The notes beneath the pieces are model-generated. The model did no database searches. It had not been told where the DNA came from and saw only the letters and a program-made list of their open reading frames with translations. From Chalara sp. BL73 (taxonomy: Eukaryota; Ascomycota; Leotiomycetes; Helotiales): DNA of 64,000 nt. Position 1 is the stretch's first letter; every line of letters begins with the position of its first letter. This document shows, piece after piece, positions 1 to 11,664 of the stretch. The stretch spans positions 1,986,501 to 2,050,500 of the forward strand of contig CAKJVC010000010.1 of the NCBI GenBank assembly GCA_918026815.1. The letters run 5' to 3'. The position numbers and the translations under genes are program-made.

Positions 1-399
1 GAACATTGAAATAAAAACACCAGCCGCTAAATGGGTCTACAGTAGCCATCGCGATATCGAAGAATAATGCCAGAATCCATGTTTTATCTCTAAGGAAGCT
101 TGATAACGTCGGAGTAAAACAAGATCCAAATGGCACTAGCTCAAATGCAAAGGCTACTGCAGAGACCCCTTGTGTAAATTTGATCACAATTAATGGGACC
201 AATTCAAGCCATTTCCCCAGCTCGCCTTCCCATGAAATGTTCTTAGAGCATTTGTAGCGTGCTAGATACATTCCAGTGGCTCTGGCAAGCCAGACAGTAA
301 GCACAGGGTAAATTATAATCTCAATCAACAATAGGAGTAATTGTAGTATGTGCACGCAGAACTTTATGGCGTTAACGATTGGTGAAATCCCGCCTACTA
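1..399 (-). CDS. Hydrophobic membrane-protein reading frame, runs off the left edge
   Basis: On the minus strand one frame stays open from about position 399 to the window edge (roughly 130 codons, no stop). It has no start of its own. It reads as three hydrophobic stretches: the first is Leu/Ile-rich (motif LQLLLLLIEII), the second lies around KWLELVPLIVIKF, the third around TWILALFFDIA. These look like membrane helices separated by short polar loops. The frame begins exactly where the HET gene to its right stops, in the next frame, just after a run of six A (plus-strand T run 400-405). I infer that it is either the membrane tail of that HET protein lost by a one-base slip, or a downstream exon. 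No family was recognised. The open frame is seen directly; the link to the HET gene is inference. Confidence 0.45.
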
Positions 400-2189
400 T
401 TTTTTAGTAGAGGCTCTGCTCTCTTTAAAGCATTTGTTATTTGCTTTATTATCTCCAAGTTGAAGTTATATGCAAACCTTCGTATAAGAGAATCAAGTCG
501 GCCCGATGACTTCTTGATATCGATCTCAAAGATGAGTAGATCCAGAAGATATTTTTGGGTTACAGTAGTGTATGCAATAGACCCCTGAAAGTCCAACTGC
601 TTCGGCATCGAGCCCAGTTGGGAGGGTTTTGAGAGAAGTGACAGGATGCTGTCGCGCGAGGCTGGCATTATAAAGCGGCATTCAAGCTTTTTAGATTGAA
701 GTCTGCCAATCACGCTTCCCCACAGCCAGAAAGTGGAGAAGGGACTTCTAAGTGACTCGGAGACATTGATAATAATACCAAAGGTCTCATTCGTGTCCTC
801 AGTCTCTATCAGCATCGCAGCTAGCCCGTGGTCGCTAAGGGGATGGTTCTTTGACGTTGATCGGATTTGTATTAATCTTCCACCTGACGTCCATCCATCT
901 GTTGAATAAACGTGTAATAACCTCATTGTTTGAGGTAAACTCCTTATCCACAGGCCGCAGCGGAATTTATCGATTGTGCTTAAATCAGATTGTATCTTGG
1001 TCCTGAGGAGTAAATCTTTTTGTGGCCATTGATGCCACGCATAGTGATTGACAAACTTTGCTGAGACGCCAGATCTCGAGTATATATTCTTTGCGTGAGA
1101 TTTTAGTGGTAGGGCCAGTAAGTTCCAAGGGTCGTGTCGCAATCGGCATGGTATGATCACGTATGGCTCTTTGTTTTGGGATACTGGAAGAACGGTCTTT
1201 AGACCGTCACTTGTGATTGACCAATCGAGAGCGACATCGCAAGGTACAATGTCTTTGCAATAAAGAAAACACTCAGGGTCTGGAGCCAAAATCCCTCTCA
1301 ACGGTCCATCGGTTGAAGGCTGAGAAGATTCACACCATGGATGTTCCATCCCGGCAAGCATTTTCAATGCTAGGCGCCACGAAGAGTACGGTTTTGGTCC
1401 TTCGATTAATAAAGGTTGGCCGTTATGATCCGCATTCCAAGCAAGTATAGTCGGGTCGAAATAGGACCGCAAAATTTCTTCTTGAAGTCTTAGAAACGCT
1501 GTTGTACCTTCCCCATATATAAGTGGCATATTAACACCGAAAATTCCTAGTAAACAATAGGCAGCGTCTTCTTTCCTAGTTGTTATTCGTTCAGAAGCCC
1601 AGCTCATTCTTTCGGCAATGCTCGCTTTTGCTAGCAAATCGTGGCGAGAGCCCAGATTAAAGTCGGCGAGGTACATTTCGTGAATGCCTGTAATGTTGCT
1701 GATATGGCTCGCTAAATCTTTTCGATTTGCTATGAATGTCCAGTCTAAGGAGAAGAACTCAAGACTCGGTGGAGCTAAAAGCTCTTGGAGCGTCCACCCT
1801 CTGGCAAACCAGCGAGATACTCCAAATAGGGTATCGGATTTATCTTTAGCTGGCGGCACATCGACTAGGTATGCAAAATATACTTCGGCTTCTTCATACC
1901 ATCGGGACATTGAATTGATGGCTTCAGAAAGTTCAGCACTGCTAGTCTTGTCAATACAGCAGGTATCGACCCAGGTATATCGAAGACCACGCTTTAAAGC
2001 TTGGTCGCATGCATGCTTAATTTTCGAGTAGCCGGCCTTGGCTTTGGTGGCAGTTTCGCTATGTAGGAATTGCTGGAGCGACACTTCTTCATCTCCCCAA
2101 GTATGGGATAAGATGGCGTATTTAGGCGCAGCATTATCCAGGAACTCCTCGACTTGAAGTGTTTCAGCGTTGATAAGAAGCATTCTCAC
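372..2189 (-). CDS. HET domain protein (heterokaryon incompatibility family), 605 aa
   Basis: Single-exon gene with the usual start of this family (MRMLLINAETLQVEEF) and the HET signature blocks in order: YAILSHTWGDEEV near residue 25, YTWVDTCCIDKTSSAELSEA near residue 70, SRWFARGWTLQELLAP near 125, and the closing block EDAAYCLLGIFGVNMPLIYG near 210. HET domains occur in fungal proteins that trigger cell death when incompatible hyphae fuse, and they resemble TIR-type NADase folds. The remaining 370 residues are a family-type tail of unknown function. The frame ends at a TAA only a few codons after a six-A run, and a hydrophobic frame continues directly beyond it, so the annotated C terminus may be a frameshift product. 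HET identity is secure; the true C terminus is not. Confidence 0.9.
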   Translation of the reverse strand: MRMLLINAETLQVEEFLDNAAPKYAILSHTWGDEEVSLQQFLHSETATKAKAGYSKIKHACDQALKRGLRYTWVDTCCIDKTSSAELSEAINSMSRWYEEAEVYFAYLVDVPPAKDKSDTLFGVSRWFARGWTLQELLAPPSLEFFSLDWTFIANRKDLASHISNITGIHEMYLADFNLGSRHDLLAKASIAERMSWASERITTRKEDAAYCLLGIFGVNMPLIYGEGTTAFLRLQEEILRSYFDPTILAWNADHNGQPLLIEGPKPYSSWRLALKMLAGMEHPWCESSQPSTDGPLRGILAPDPECFLYCKDIVPCDVALDWSITSDGLKTVLPVSQNKEPYVIIPCRLRHDPWNLLALPLKSHAKNIYSRSGVSAKFVNHYAWHQWPQKDLLLRTKIQSDLSTIDKFRCGLWIRSLPQTMRLLHVYSTDGWTSGGRLIQIRSTSKNHPLSDHGLAAMLIETEDTNETFGIIINVSESLRSPFSTFWLWGSVIGRLQSKKLECRFIMPASRDSILSLLSKPSQLGSMPKQLDFQGSIAYTTVTQKYLLDLLIFEIDIKKSSGRLDSLIRRFAYNFNLEIIKQITNALKRAEPLLKNSRRDFTNR

Positions 2190-2433
2190 CGCATAGCATA
2201 ATGTGCTACTACATTAAATCAAAAAGTGTTGAGAATGAATATTTTCCGCGGCTACAATGGGGCTGTTCAGTTTAGGCAGAAACACGAGACGCAGGTGGTG
2301 GTAGTTAAGGCGGACATCGCTCAGTGAATCAGTTCATGTGAAATGGCAGATTTTTCTTGGCGTTGCACAACAAGACTTTAAACATTAATCTTTAAACATT
2401 TTAGAAATGGTTCGTGCAGTGAAATCTGGTTAT

Positions 2434-2530
2434 TGTCACGAACACAGTCCTATGAGCCTGGAAAGGCGGTTTGTAGGTGCTTCAATACGAAAATACCAAA
2501 ACTCGGGAGCTATCGACTAAGTCAAGTTCC
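2434..2530 (+). repeat. LTR fragment (family with TGTCACGATC start)
   Basis: This stretch starts TGTCACGAACACAGTCCTAT and continues with a block ending in GGTGCTTCAATACGA. The same block occurs reverse-complemented next to 30,081 and near 28,470-28,518, and in diverged form at 38,856. It is the 5' part of a dispersed LTR lying in the upstream region of the HET gene. The right boundary was not resolved. The rest of 2,190-2,721 shows no gene. Confidence 0.45.
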
Positions 2531-2721
2531 CAGGCCGTGGGCAACTAGTCATAATTTAGGAACACATGCGAACTGGTCACGGACCAACTTTGACATATAA
2601 AGTGCTTTGTTCAACCTGATGTAAACGTCGGTTACTTCTTTTAGTTCAGGGATCAGTTCTTCCAAAAACTGGAGCATTTTCATGTAAAACTCTTTTTTTT
2701 AGCTATGGGCTCAGGAACGTC

Positions 2722-4319
2722 GTGTCGACGTCTATATTCTCTAGTTCTAGATCCTCTTCGGCAACCTTTGCTAGCGAAGCAGCATACTTTGCAGCAACGA
2801 AGGAGCTCTATCGGAAGCTCTGGGACCAGAGAGACGTAATTCAAGCTCTTATCAAGCAACACCTGGGGCTCGGCAATAAAGACACCTATATGTCGAACCA
2901 CAGGAGCGATGGATTCGAGATAACTTCAATGTGTGTATACCCGTCGGGGTAGAACCGGCCCGCTTCCACAAGAAGCTCATCTTTCGTTGTCCCATGCCAC
3001 ATCAGCTTGCCGAAGCCATGTATCCTGGCACAGTGGACGAAAAGTTGAGCTTTGAGGTGGGAACATATGTATGGATGCAAGATCGATGCCCCGATGTTCG
3101 CATTCCACAATTGTACGGCTTCGGATTCTCTGACCACCGCTATGTAAGTCATCTATGCTATTTGGCGGCTTCCGCGCTAACCATGCTGCCGGCGTACGGT
3201 TTGTACATGAGCGACATAAGCCTCTCTACTTTCGCTTTTGGTGCATGTTCCAGCGCTATCTCCGCAACCTTTTTTGATACCCAACTCTCTCGCATTATAC
3301 CGCCTATTCAGCCAGCCAACCGCTACTCGCCGCATATATGCTGCTTGGGTATATCGGTCCCAGTACGGGCCAGATGCTTTCTAACACGCGGGAGACGCAT
3401 CGGAACGACCCATTCCGGAGGCAGAAACCCTTCCGAGGTACGGCTCGCTTGATTCTTTCCTTGTCCCGCATCCCTCAGCCTCTAATTGGCTCATTCCAGT
3501 TCTATATAAATGGAACAATATTGCTGACAAACCGACCACTGCTTTGCTCCGCTATTATCTTTAAAAACGATACTACGCCGAGAACAATACACAGGAACGA
3601 AAGGTATACCTGTACCAGCCATTTGCTGCAGATATACTTACACTTTATGAAAACAACTTTCTTAGCAATTCAAGCGCAATTTTGGACGCTGAAGTCCGCC
3701 ATGGTCAAATGGCGGCCAAGGTGTTGCCTAGAATGCCCCCGCATCATTACATCAAGCGGGAATGCCGTAACGGAACTTTCCATCTCTAGGTTACCGATCT
3801 GCATCAAAGCAACATCTTTGTAGACAAAGACCGGAACATCACCTGTTTTATCGATTTTGAGTGGGTCTGTGCTTTATCTGCAGAGATGCTTGCTGTTCCT
3901 TGTTAGCTTGCGGGATGTAGTATCGACATAGAGAAAAAAGACGTTTGTGAGTTCGACAAGGTTCGACGGGAATTTATGAACATATTGGAGGAAGGGGGGG
4001 GGGGGCTGGTATGCTCTCGAAGCATAGGTCTGCACTAATGAGCATTACGCATGAGGGCTGGAAGACCGGGGCAATATGGGTTTGGCGTTGTTTTACATCT
4101 GTAAATGCCGCTGTCTTTCTTGCGGAAGATCATATCTGTCCCAGGTTTTCTTCTGTGTTTTCCAAGACTGAAAAGGTATTCTCTCTGCATTGGTGCGAAG
4201 GTTCTGATGATGTCGTTAGAAAAAAGGTCACTGGCCGTGAAAAGCATGTAAAGGAGTCAGGAGCCCTCTCTAGCAAACAAACAGATCTTAAGAAACTGGT
4301 GAAAACTAAGGTAGCTTAA
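2722..4319 (+). pseudogene. Aminoglycoside phosphotransferase (APH)-like protein, decayed
   Basis: Fragments of one APH/choline-kinase-fold protein lie in order in different frames. They are an N-terminal part (LYRKLWDQRDVIQALIKQH), a segment around KKLIFRCPMPHQLAEA and YVWMQDRCPDVRIPQLYGFG, a middle part (MLLGYIGPSTGQMLSNTRE, then RIPQPLIGSFQF), the catalytic-loop block LTDLHQSNIFVDKD near 3,790-3,830 followed by CFIDFEWVCA, and a C-terminal part in 4,011-4,319 (DHICPRFSSVFSK, WCEGSDDVVRKKV). A GTAAGT after SDHRY near 3,144 looks like an original intron donor. Several frame changes, an in-frame stop near YLRNLF and a 12-G run (3,994-4,005) break the gene. Fungal APH-like proteins are common and of unsettled function; the HxxN and DFE-type catalytic motifs remain visible although the gene is dead. 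Confidence 0.75.
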
Positions 4320-6288
4320 CTCAAGAATTAACTTTAGGCTACTTTGCGGCGTTAATTTTCTTGTCCTTATTCTTTCGCTTCTCTCTCTTCCCTCTCTCCA
4401 TCTTCCCTCTTTCTCCGTCTGTCTTCCCTATCCCTCTTGGCGCGTTCGCCAGATGGGATTTACAATCCCGATGCCAGTTGCATTGCCACTTACGCCAACT
4501 GTTGCCACTTCGTTGGATGTTTGGTTTGTTTTATCGATGCGTGCTTGGAATGCTTCCTCCTCTCCTGTGGAGTGCCTCCATCGGGTTGGTTCGGCCAGGA
4601 TGACACATCGCGAGTGCGGCCGTATAATCCGTTTGGGCAAGAATGGAGCCGGATTCTGGGCGAATTGCGAACGTCTAACTGAAGCTTTAGAACTGCTTTA
4701 GACCGACGCTGTCTGGAACGAAGGTGTGACGCGTTTTATTAGAAGTATCTTACGGTCAGCGGTGCGGGGTAAAGCGGGATTTCATGTGGCAGCTTCCCAT
4801 CTTATCACTGGGTATACTAGCAAAACAATTATTGATTGGAGGAATGTCCCTATTTCGCAATACAAGGGAAATGGTTTCACATCTTGTTCAGATAGTAGTG
4901 CTCCAGGGCTTGCTTGCCATAGTTCATCTACAGCTCTATCTCAAGTGATGAATATTTCTGCCTTGCTTTGAGGGCTACATCTGGCTCCTTCGACGCAGCT
5001 TCGTGCCTGTCGTAATTGATTTAAGTCATATCTCTTCTATTCAGCAACATTTCTAGGTTCCAATCTTCGATGCAATGTGCTCTATCTTGATTTTGAGCTT
5101 GAACCTTGAAATTCTACTCATTTTATGATAACGTGCAAATTCCCAATCGCCTTTATAATAGCCGCTGGAGTATACGGGATATCTAACCATGAAAACAACT
5201 TCAGGAATAGCTACCGGCTTGTTGTATGCTATGTTAACTGGTAAAATAGCTTTGTTAACTCACCGAATAAGACTGATATCATTAGGGCGGTATATACGCG
5301 AAATTCTACCCCCAAAATTTGCCGGCAGACGAACTAATGTAAACGGCAGGACCATTGGTGCAACGCTGGATGGAAACCTTCTTGGTAACACAAACGCCGT
5401 GGACATGGGACTTTCAACGCATCCCTCTAGGCTCGATAAATGGCACAACACTGATAGTTTCGACTTCTATAATACAGCTCCATGCCAGCTCCTTAGCAGT
5501 CAGGGAGCTTCAATACCAAATTCTACCCCGCTCCTGTGGCTCTCCTCATGACAGGCTAAGAGTACCTTATTCAATTGACTATCACTGCTATATTACAAGA
5601 GATCAACATAAGGGGAGAAGAGGGGAATTCAGGAGATTAAGGCCTTGTCGCTAGGTCCGTAACGGTTCAGTGGCTCCACGAAGGGTTCACAGGGGTCATG
5701 CGTGGTCACGTGCTTACAACGAGAGCTGGCTCGTGCCCAAGGCACCCGCGGCCGAGTAATCCTTACGGGTTCAACCTATCACCAGCTTATCCGGACCAAA
5801 GGGGAGGTACACAAAACGCCATGCGAATTTATTACGCTTACATAATGCCGTGTTAAGAGGTCGAGCTAGCCGTATTGTATTATACATTATACCGAACTTA
5901 TATAAAGTGTAGCGTTCTTTTAGTTAGAAATTTCCATGAGTAGCTCGGGCAATTATGGTCCTATCCCCACTTTTGTGATGACCCATGAGTTCTAACTCCG
6001 AGATGCGCCATCTGTGATTCATGGCTTGATCGCGCATGAGCCTCAAATTGTCCATCCCGTCATACCTTCTGCAGTGGCTAACCGCGATTGGCTAGTTGGC
6101 GCGTGCTCGTAGCGATAATGGACAACGATTAATACACCATGCCGCGAGGCTGTCGTTCAGCTCGGCGGCACAAGAACCAGCCTTGAACCAACTTTTACTC
6201 CCAACTCAACAAATGCATACATACTGCTCTACTACAACTATTTCCCGGCGTTCTGTCGATCGGGAATTTTATCCGACCCGCCTAAATA
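4320..6288. other. About 2 kb without a recognisable gene
   Basis: A pyrimidine-rich tract (about 4,370-4,440) is followed by overlapping short open frames of 60-120 codons (4,361-4,682 and 5,189-5,654). None carries a motif I recognise, and open frames overlap on both strands, as expected by chance. The stretch 5,660-6,290 is the upstream region of the HET-NB-ARC-TPR gene. No RNA gene or clear repeat was seen. Confidence 0.4.
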
Positions 6289-9200
6289 ATGCGCCTCCTA
6301 GAATACAACAACAATGGCGAGTTCAGCTTGACGGAGTTCATCGACGATATTCCTCCATATGCTATTCTCTCGCACACATGGGGATCCGAGGAGGTCACTT
6401 TCAGGGACAAAACGGATGGGAATGGAGCGAGGAAGACTGGGTTTGACAAGATCCGATTCTGCGGAGAACAAGCCAGACGCGATGGCTTGCAGTACTTTTG
6501 GGTGGACACATGCTGTATCAACAAATCGAGCAGTGCTGAGCTTGCAGAGGCCATAAACTCTATGTTTCGATGGTATCGTAATGCGGTAAAATGCTACGTC
6601 TTTTTGTCAGATGTCCCGAGACCTACTGTCGATAGTGAGGACGGGTCCCTGCCGTGGGAATCGGCACTCCAGACAAGCAGATGGTTTACGCGAGGCTGGA
6701 CCCTTCAAGAGCTAATTGCTCCGACATCAGTTGAGTTCTTCTCTAAGAACCAGGAGCTTCTAGGTGACAAAAATTCCCTAGAGCGACATATCTGCGAAAT
6801 AACAAGAATTCCTAGCAAAGCTCTTCGAGGAAGTCCTTTAGCTGAGTTCAGCGCAACTGAACGAATGTTATGGACAGAAACTCGTCAGACTACCCGCAAA
6901 GAGGACATGGCATACTCGTTGCTTGGCATCTTTGACGTTCACATGCCGCTTATCTATGGCGAAGGGCGAGCGAATGCAGTAGAGCGGCTCCGAGAGGCGA
7001 TTGATAGGAAAGAAAAAGGTATGCGGTTCTTATCTTCTCGGATTGGAAACAAATCCAGCGGAGGTTATTAACTCGGATAGGGATCAAATACGAGAACTTT
7101 CTGATCCCGTTTAGTCTCTTTACGGTCTTTGAAATTGAACATTTCGTGGCAAGGGAGAAAGAGATAGCAGAAATACACAATAATCTCGTCGGGAACGGCT
7201 CCCGGCGCACCGTTGTCCTTCATGGCCTAGGCGGGATCGGCAAGACACAATTGGCTGTTGCGTACGCGAAGCGACATAAGGACAACTACTCGGCGATATT
7301 CTGGCTCAATATCAAGGATGAAGATTCTCTAAAGCAGAGCTTTGCGAAAGTGGCACGGCAAATATTACGAGAGCACCCCTCAGCCCGCTGGCTCAGCACT
7401 GTTGATATGAACAACCTCGACGACGTTATCGATGCTGTCAAGGCGTGGCTAAGTCTGCCGTATAACACGCGATGGCTAATGCTGTACGACAATTACGACA
7501 ACCCAAGACTAGCAAGCAACAAAGATCCAGCAGCCGTGAATATCATGAAATTTCTTCCCGAAGCATATCAGGGTTCAGTGCTTGTAACCACACGGTCGTC
7601 GGAAGTTGAGATTGGTCATCTTATACAAGTTACAAAGCTAGTGGATGTACGTGACAGTCTCGAGATTTTGTCAAATACGTCGCACAGGGAGGGACTCATA
7701 GATGGTAAGCACTATCATACGCAATAATAGTAGTACTAATATTTGCATTAGATGCAGATGCCGCAAAGCTTGCCCGAAAATTGGATGGACTTCCTCTTGC
7801 TCTAGCAACGGCTGGAGCATACCTCAAACAAGCGGCGGTGAGTTTCTCAGACTACCTTCGCCTATACAAGGAGTCATGGATGCAACTCCAAGAGTCAAGT
7901 CCTAAGCTAAGCTCGTACGAAGACCGAACGCTTTACTCTACCTGGCATATATCATTCAATCATGTCAAACAACAAAATAACCTTTCTGCTAAGCTTCTTT
8001 GCTTCTGGGCGTACTTCGATAGCCAGGATCTCTGGTTAGAGTTTCTTCAACACGGTGACTCCAACGACCCAGACTGGCTACGACAATTAACTAAAGATGA
8101 ACTTAGCTTTCATCAGGCGGTACGGGTATTAAGCAACCACGGGCTAGTAGAGGTACACATGCCTTCGCAAGAATTGATCGAGTCACGAGGGTACAGCATG
8201 CATGAGTGCGTTCATTCGTGGACAATCCACGTTCTCAACCAAGCGTGGGACTGCGATCTAGCTAGGCTAGCTATAAAGTTTGTTGGGTCACACGCCCCGG
8301 GAGAGCAGACTGTTCAACCATGGTTAACGCAAAGACGGCTTCTCCAACATGCAGCAAGATGTTCATATATGATTTTAAACAGCTTGATAATAGAAGATGA
8401 AATATCAGATGATGAAATAGCATGGTCATGCCACAACCTGGGGCTCCTCTACGCTGACCAAGGCAAGCTTGCCGAAGCCGAGCAGATGTACGAGCGGGCA
8501 CTGCGAGGCAAAGAAAAGGCGCTTGGTGTAGAGCACACGTCAACGCTCGATACAGTCAACAACCTGGGAAGCCTTTACGCCAACCAGGGCAAGCTTGCCG
8601 AGGCCGAGCAGATGTACGATCGGGCGTTGCGAGGCAAAGAAAAGGCGCTTGGTGTAGAGCACACGTCAACGCTCGATACAGTCAACAACCTAGGAAACCT
8701 TTACAAACACAAGGGCAAGCTCGCTGAGGCGGAACAGATGTACGAGCGGGCACTGCGAGGCTGCGAGAAGGCACTTGGTGAAGAGCACACGTCAACGCTC
8801 GATACAGTCAACAACCTAGGAAGCCTTTACGCTGACCAGGGCAAACTTGCCGAGGCCGAACAGATGTACGAGCGGGCGCTGCAAGGCAAAGAAAAGGCGC
8901 TTGGTGTAGAGCACACGTCAACGCTCGATACAGTCCACAACCTAGGAAACCTTTACAAACACAAAGGCAAGCTCGCTGAGGCGGAACAGATGTACGAGCG
9001 GGCACTGCGAGGCTGCGAGAAAGCGCTTGGTGCAAAGCACACATCAACGCTCCAAACAGTCAACAACCTAGGGCTTCTTTACGCTGACCAAGGCAAGCTT
9101 GCCGAAGCCGAGCAGATGTACGAGCGGGCGCTGCGAGGCTATGAGAAAGCGCTTGGCGTAGAGCACACGTCGACGCTCGATACAGTCCACAAGTTAGGAA

Positions 9201-9511
9201 ACCTTTACAAACACAAGGGCAAGCTCGCTGAGGCGGAACGGATGTACGAGCGGGCACTACGGGGCTGGGAGAAAGCGCTTGGTACAGACAATATATCGAC
9301 TTATACTCCAGCACTAAACACAATCTGGGCTTTTGCTTCTCTCTTCAAACAGCAAAGTAACCTGCCAAAGGCTAAGACAATGTATTTAAAGGCTCTTATA
9401 GGATATGAGAAAGTTGTTGGACCTGATCATCCCACGTGTCAAAGTTTGCGGGAAATTCTTCAGGGTTTGGATACCGGGACTAAAAAAGAAGCCATCAAAA
9501 GGCATAGATAA
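6289..9511 (+). CDS. HET-NB-ARC-TPR receptor (fungal NLR-like), 1037 aa, three exons
   Basis: Exons are 6289-7018, 7081-7704 and 7752-9511. Intron 1 (GTATGC...GATAG, 62 nt, branch TTAAC) and intron 2 (GTAAGC...TTAG, 47 nt, branch TACTAAT) both restore frame and motif order. Residues 1-240 are a HET domain (YAILSHTWGSEEV, FWVDTCCINKSSSAELAE, RWFTRGWTLQELIAP). Residues about 265-475 are a STAND NTPase of NB-ARC type: Walker A GLGGIGKT (292-299), Walker B LMLYDNYDN (about 376-384), sensor block GSVLVTTRS (408-416) and GLPLA (about 464), completed across intron 2. From about residue 675 come seven near-identical 42-aa kinesin-light-chain-type TPRs and one diverged copy. By family analogy, ligand binding to the TPRs would drive NTPase-dependent oligomerisation and HET-mediated cell death; this is inferred. 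The gene looks intact. Confidence 0.9.
8431..9300 (+). repeat. Tandem 126-bp TPR-coding repeats with two-unit periodicity
   Basis: Seven 42-codon units of the form GKLAEAEQMYERALRG...EKALG..HTSTLDTVN lie head to tail. Units alternate between a YADQ/YANQ type (units 1, 2, 4, 6) and a YKHK type (units 3, 5, 7). From unit 2 on, the array is therefore made of 252-bp pairs. This points to duplication or conversion of two-unit blocks. Confidence 0.85.
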
Positions 9512-9598
9512 GCTGGCGAGCGATCCTCGGGGAGAAGTATCACATTTGGATTTGAAGGAGCTTTATTAACATAAAAACGATACAAGCTATTCAAAAAA

Positions 9599-9812
9599 TG
9601 TAACAACTCAAGCTGAATAGGGATCTCGATCCGTAGATCTAGGTAGAAGGACTCAGAGGTGTAAACAACTATCAATTGTCATAACTAAGAGAACAAGCTA
9701 CGGACACAAGATGGGAAGGAAAGCAGTGCTCTATATACAGGAACTGGCCGGAGGCCAGGATAGGCGAGCTTTGCGGTGTCCGGTGCTGTGCTCTGTCCGA
9801 GCTCTGGGGCAT
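9599..9812 (-). repeat. Truncated LTR of the TGTCACGGCC family
   Basis: It reads TGTAACAACTCAAGCTG at its left end, the reverse complement of the 3' end of the solo LTRs at 27,775, 33,112 and 54,430. It lacks the terminal GGCCGTGACA and stops one base short of the next LTR, so it was cut there. It lies in the 3' flank of the HET-NB-ARC-TPR gene. Confidence 0.7.
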
Positions 9813-9813
9813 C

Positions 9814-10012
9814 TGTTGAACAGGTTAGGTCTTAAGGACCATACCTAAAGTCTATTGTAGGCAACTGTAGGCATCAGTGTGTTGACATGTGGGTATCACA
9901 CCTCTATAAGTAGAGGGATTCTCTCCTGTAGTTTAGGTTCTATAACCTTCAGCAATTGATACTTGTTTGCCCTATACTCTCTGAAGGCCACGTGACTCTT
10001 TCTATTTCAACA
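9814..10012 (+). repeat. Solo LTR of the TGTTGAACAGG family
   Basis: The stretch runs from TGTTGAACAGG to TTTCAACA, an inverted TGTTGAA/TTCAACA pair with TG...CA ends. A second copy (20,402-20,676) shares the internal block TATCACACCTCTATAAGTAG and the block TCTCTCCTGTAGTT. The flanks (GCATC and GATTG) do not match, so no target duplication survives. The truncated HET gene starts immediately to its right. Confidence 0.7.
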
Positions 10013-11315
10013 GATTGCCTGCTCGAAAAAGACTATTACAGTCCAATGTGGGTACCGCATCACGAACTGGATGAAGCTCGCAGTGGGAATTCGTGCCATG
10101 TACGGTAAAGTACTTGGTATGGCTGCAATCTCAGAAATTTTCAGACCGGCCCACAAACTGGAGCGTGCTCTGCTCATGCAATCGGCAGAAAGCTTTTATG
10201 AAGCATTGGAGCGTGGGCGAGACGCAGAGGCCACTGATAACAGTGACAAAGTTTTTGGTGTTTTGCACGTACCTAAACGGGATGACGGGATCACTCTGGC
10301 TGCTGACTATAACAACAACATCGTCGAAGTATACACCGCTACAGCTAGACTCCTGCTTAGTAACTCCGATGACCTCCGTCTCCTTGCACTATGTGATCAC
10401 TGCGACGGCCCTGTAGAGCAGGGGCTCGGACTTTATGATTCTCAGACAAGGGGTCTGCCTTCTTGGGTACCGGACTGGGCTGATCGCCGACCGTATTCAT
10501 CGATGTCGAAACACATATCCGAAGAAATGGTCAATATCCGCCGCGGTGCAATTCCATACACTGTTTCTCGCGGCCTGTTATCCCGACCTAGCGATGAAGA
10601 TGTCTTTCGTGATGAGAAGGGCACGATTCGCAGATATGCGTTTACAGCTGACCCCACCCAACTGAAGGTGAAAGGCGTGGTGCTCGGCCTCATACGCTCG
10701 CTCGGCCCATTGTATGACTTTAGCGAGAGGGGCCATGGAGACGTCATACTCAACTCGTTGACATTCATTAAAACTTCCGTGTTTGAGACAATCGACCTCA
10801 GTCAGATTCCGCCAGATAAACATGCACTGAAGCAGTTTCTGGGAGACCATCTGGAAGCTCAATTAGACGGCATGCTACGCTGCCTTACCCGTGACAGGAA
10901 AAGTGATGGCTCATCCTTTGATACGCCCATATCGTTCGCTCGGAATGCGCACAATCCTGAAGTAGCCGAAAGCATCCAGACATCGACCTACGGACGTCGA
11001 CTATGCGTAATGACTACAGGCCACATCGTTCTTGCTCCACAACAGGTGGGAGCATCTGATGCTGTGGCAGTTATCCTAGGATGCCCGCTACCAATCATTC
11101 TTAGGAAGTTTAAGCCGCCGAATGGACTTCGGAGCAATCCTTCAGGTGACAATTATGTCCTAGTTGGCGTCGCATATAAAAGCTTTCTTCCTGTTCATTC
11201 TACACCCTGCTAACTTCTCGTAGATGTGGACGGACTAATGGACAGTGAGATTTCACATGACGATGACTCTAGGGATGACTCTTCTGTTGACGTACAGGAG
11301 TTCATACTGCGATAG
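10013..11315 (+). pseudogene. C-terminal half of a HET-type protein, 5' end lost at an LTR
   Basis: The reading frame is open from the LTR boundary (IACSKKTITVQCGYRITNW) through the long open frame at 10,071-11,213. It carries blocks typical of the second half of HET proteins: ATDNSDKVFGVLHV, GLPSWVPDWADRR, and a late block ending NYVLVGVAY. The HET domain that should precede it is absent; two LTR pieces and the 3' flank of the neighbouring receptor gene lie there instead. A last exon is readable at about 11,224-11,315 (DGLMDSEISHDDDS, then TAG). The frame needs an intron start just after GVA, but no GT donor is present at that place. Loss of both the N terminus and the splice donor marks it as non-functional. 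Confidence 0.75.
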
Positions 11316-11664
11316 GCGCCTCTCATATAACCCTTCCTCCATGCTGATATCACAGAGCGCCTATTCTGGTCAACCGGGCAAATACGTCGTGTCATTTGCC
11401 TGCAGGTCGCTTGATCCGGGAGTGCGATTACTATGCGCAGTGGCGGCTGACGGAATCCGACCTTGCCCAGTGACGCAAGTTAAGACAGCAGTGACCGTTG
11501 ACTCTTATCGATGAAAGAGAATCGGGATTGAAAGATAAATGTTTCCATCGAAGGATAAAACAAAGTGAGGAGACAGATGACCAGAAGCGAGTTCAATATC
11601 GTCCTCGTGACTCATGACAGATAGGGTTTGCTCGCAAGTTTGCTGCCCCATCAAGCAGACCTAT

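Noticed and set aside
8808..9323. Antisense open frames over the first TPR array
   Set aside because: Same repeat effect as above; they have no start context and no family resemblance.
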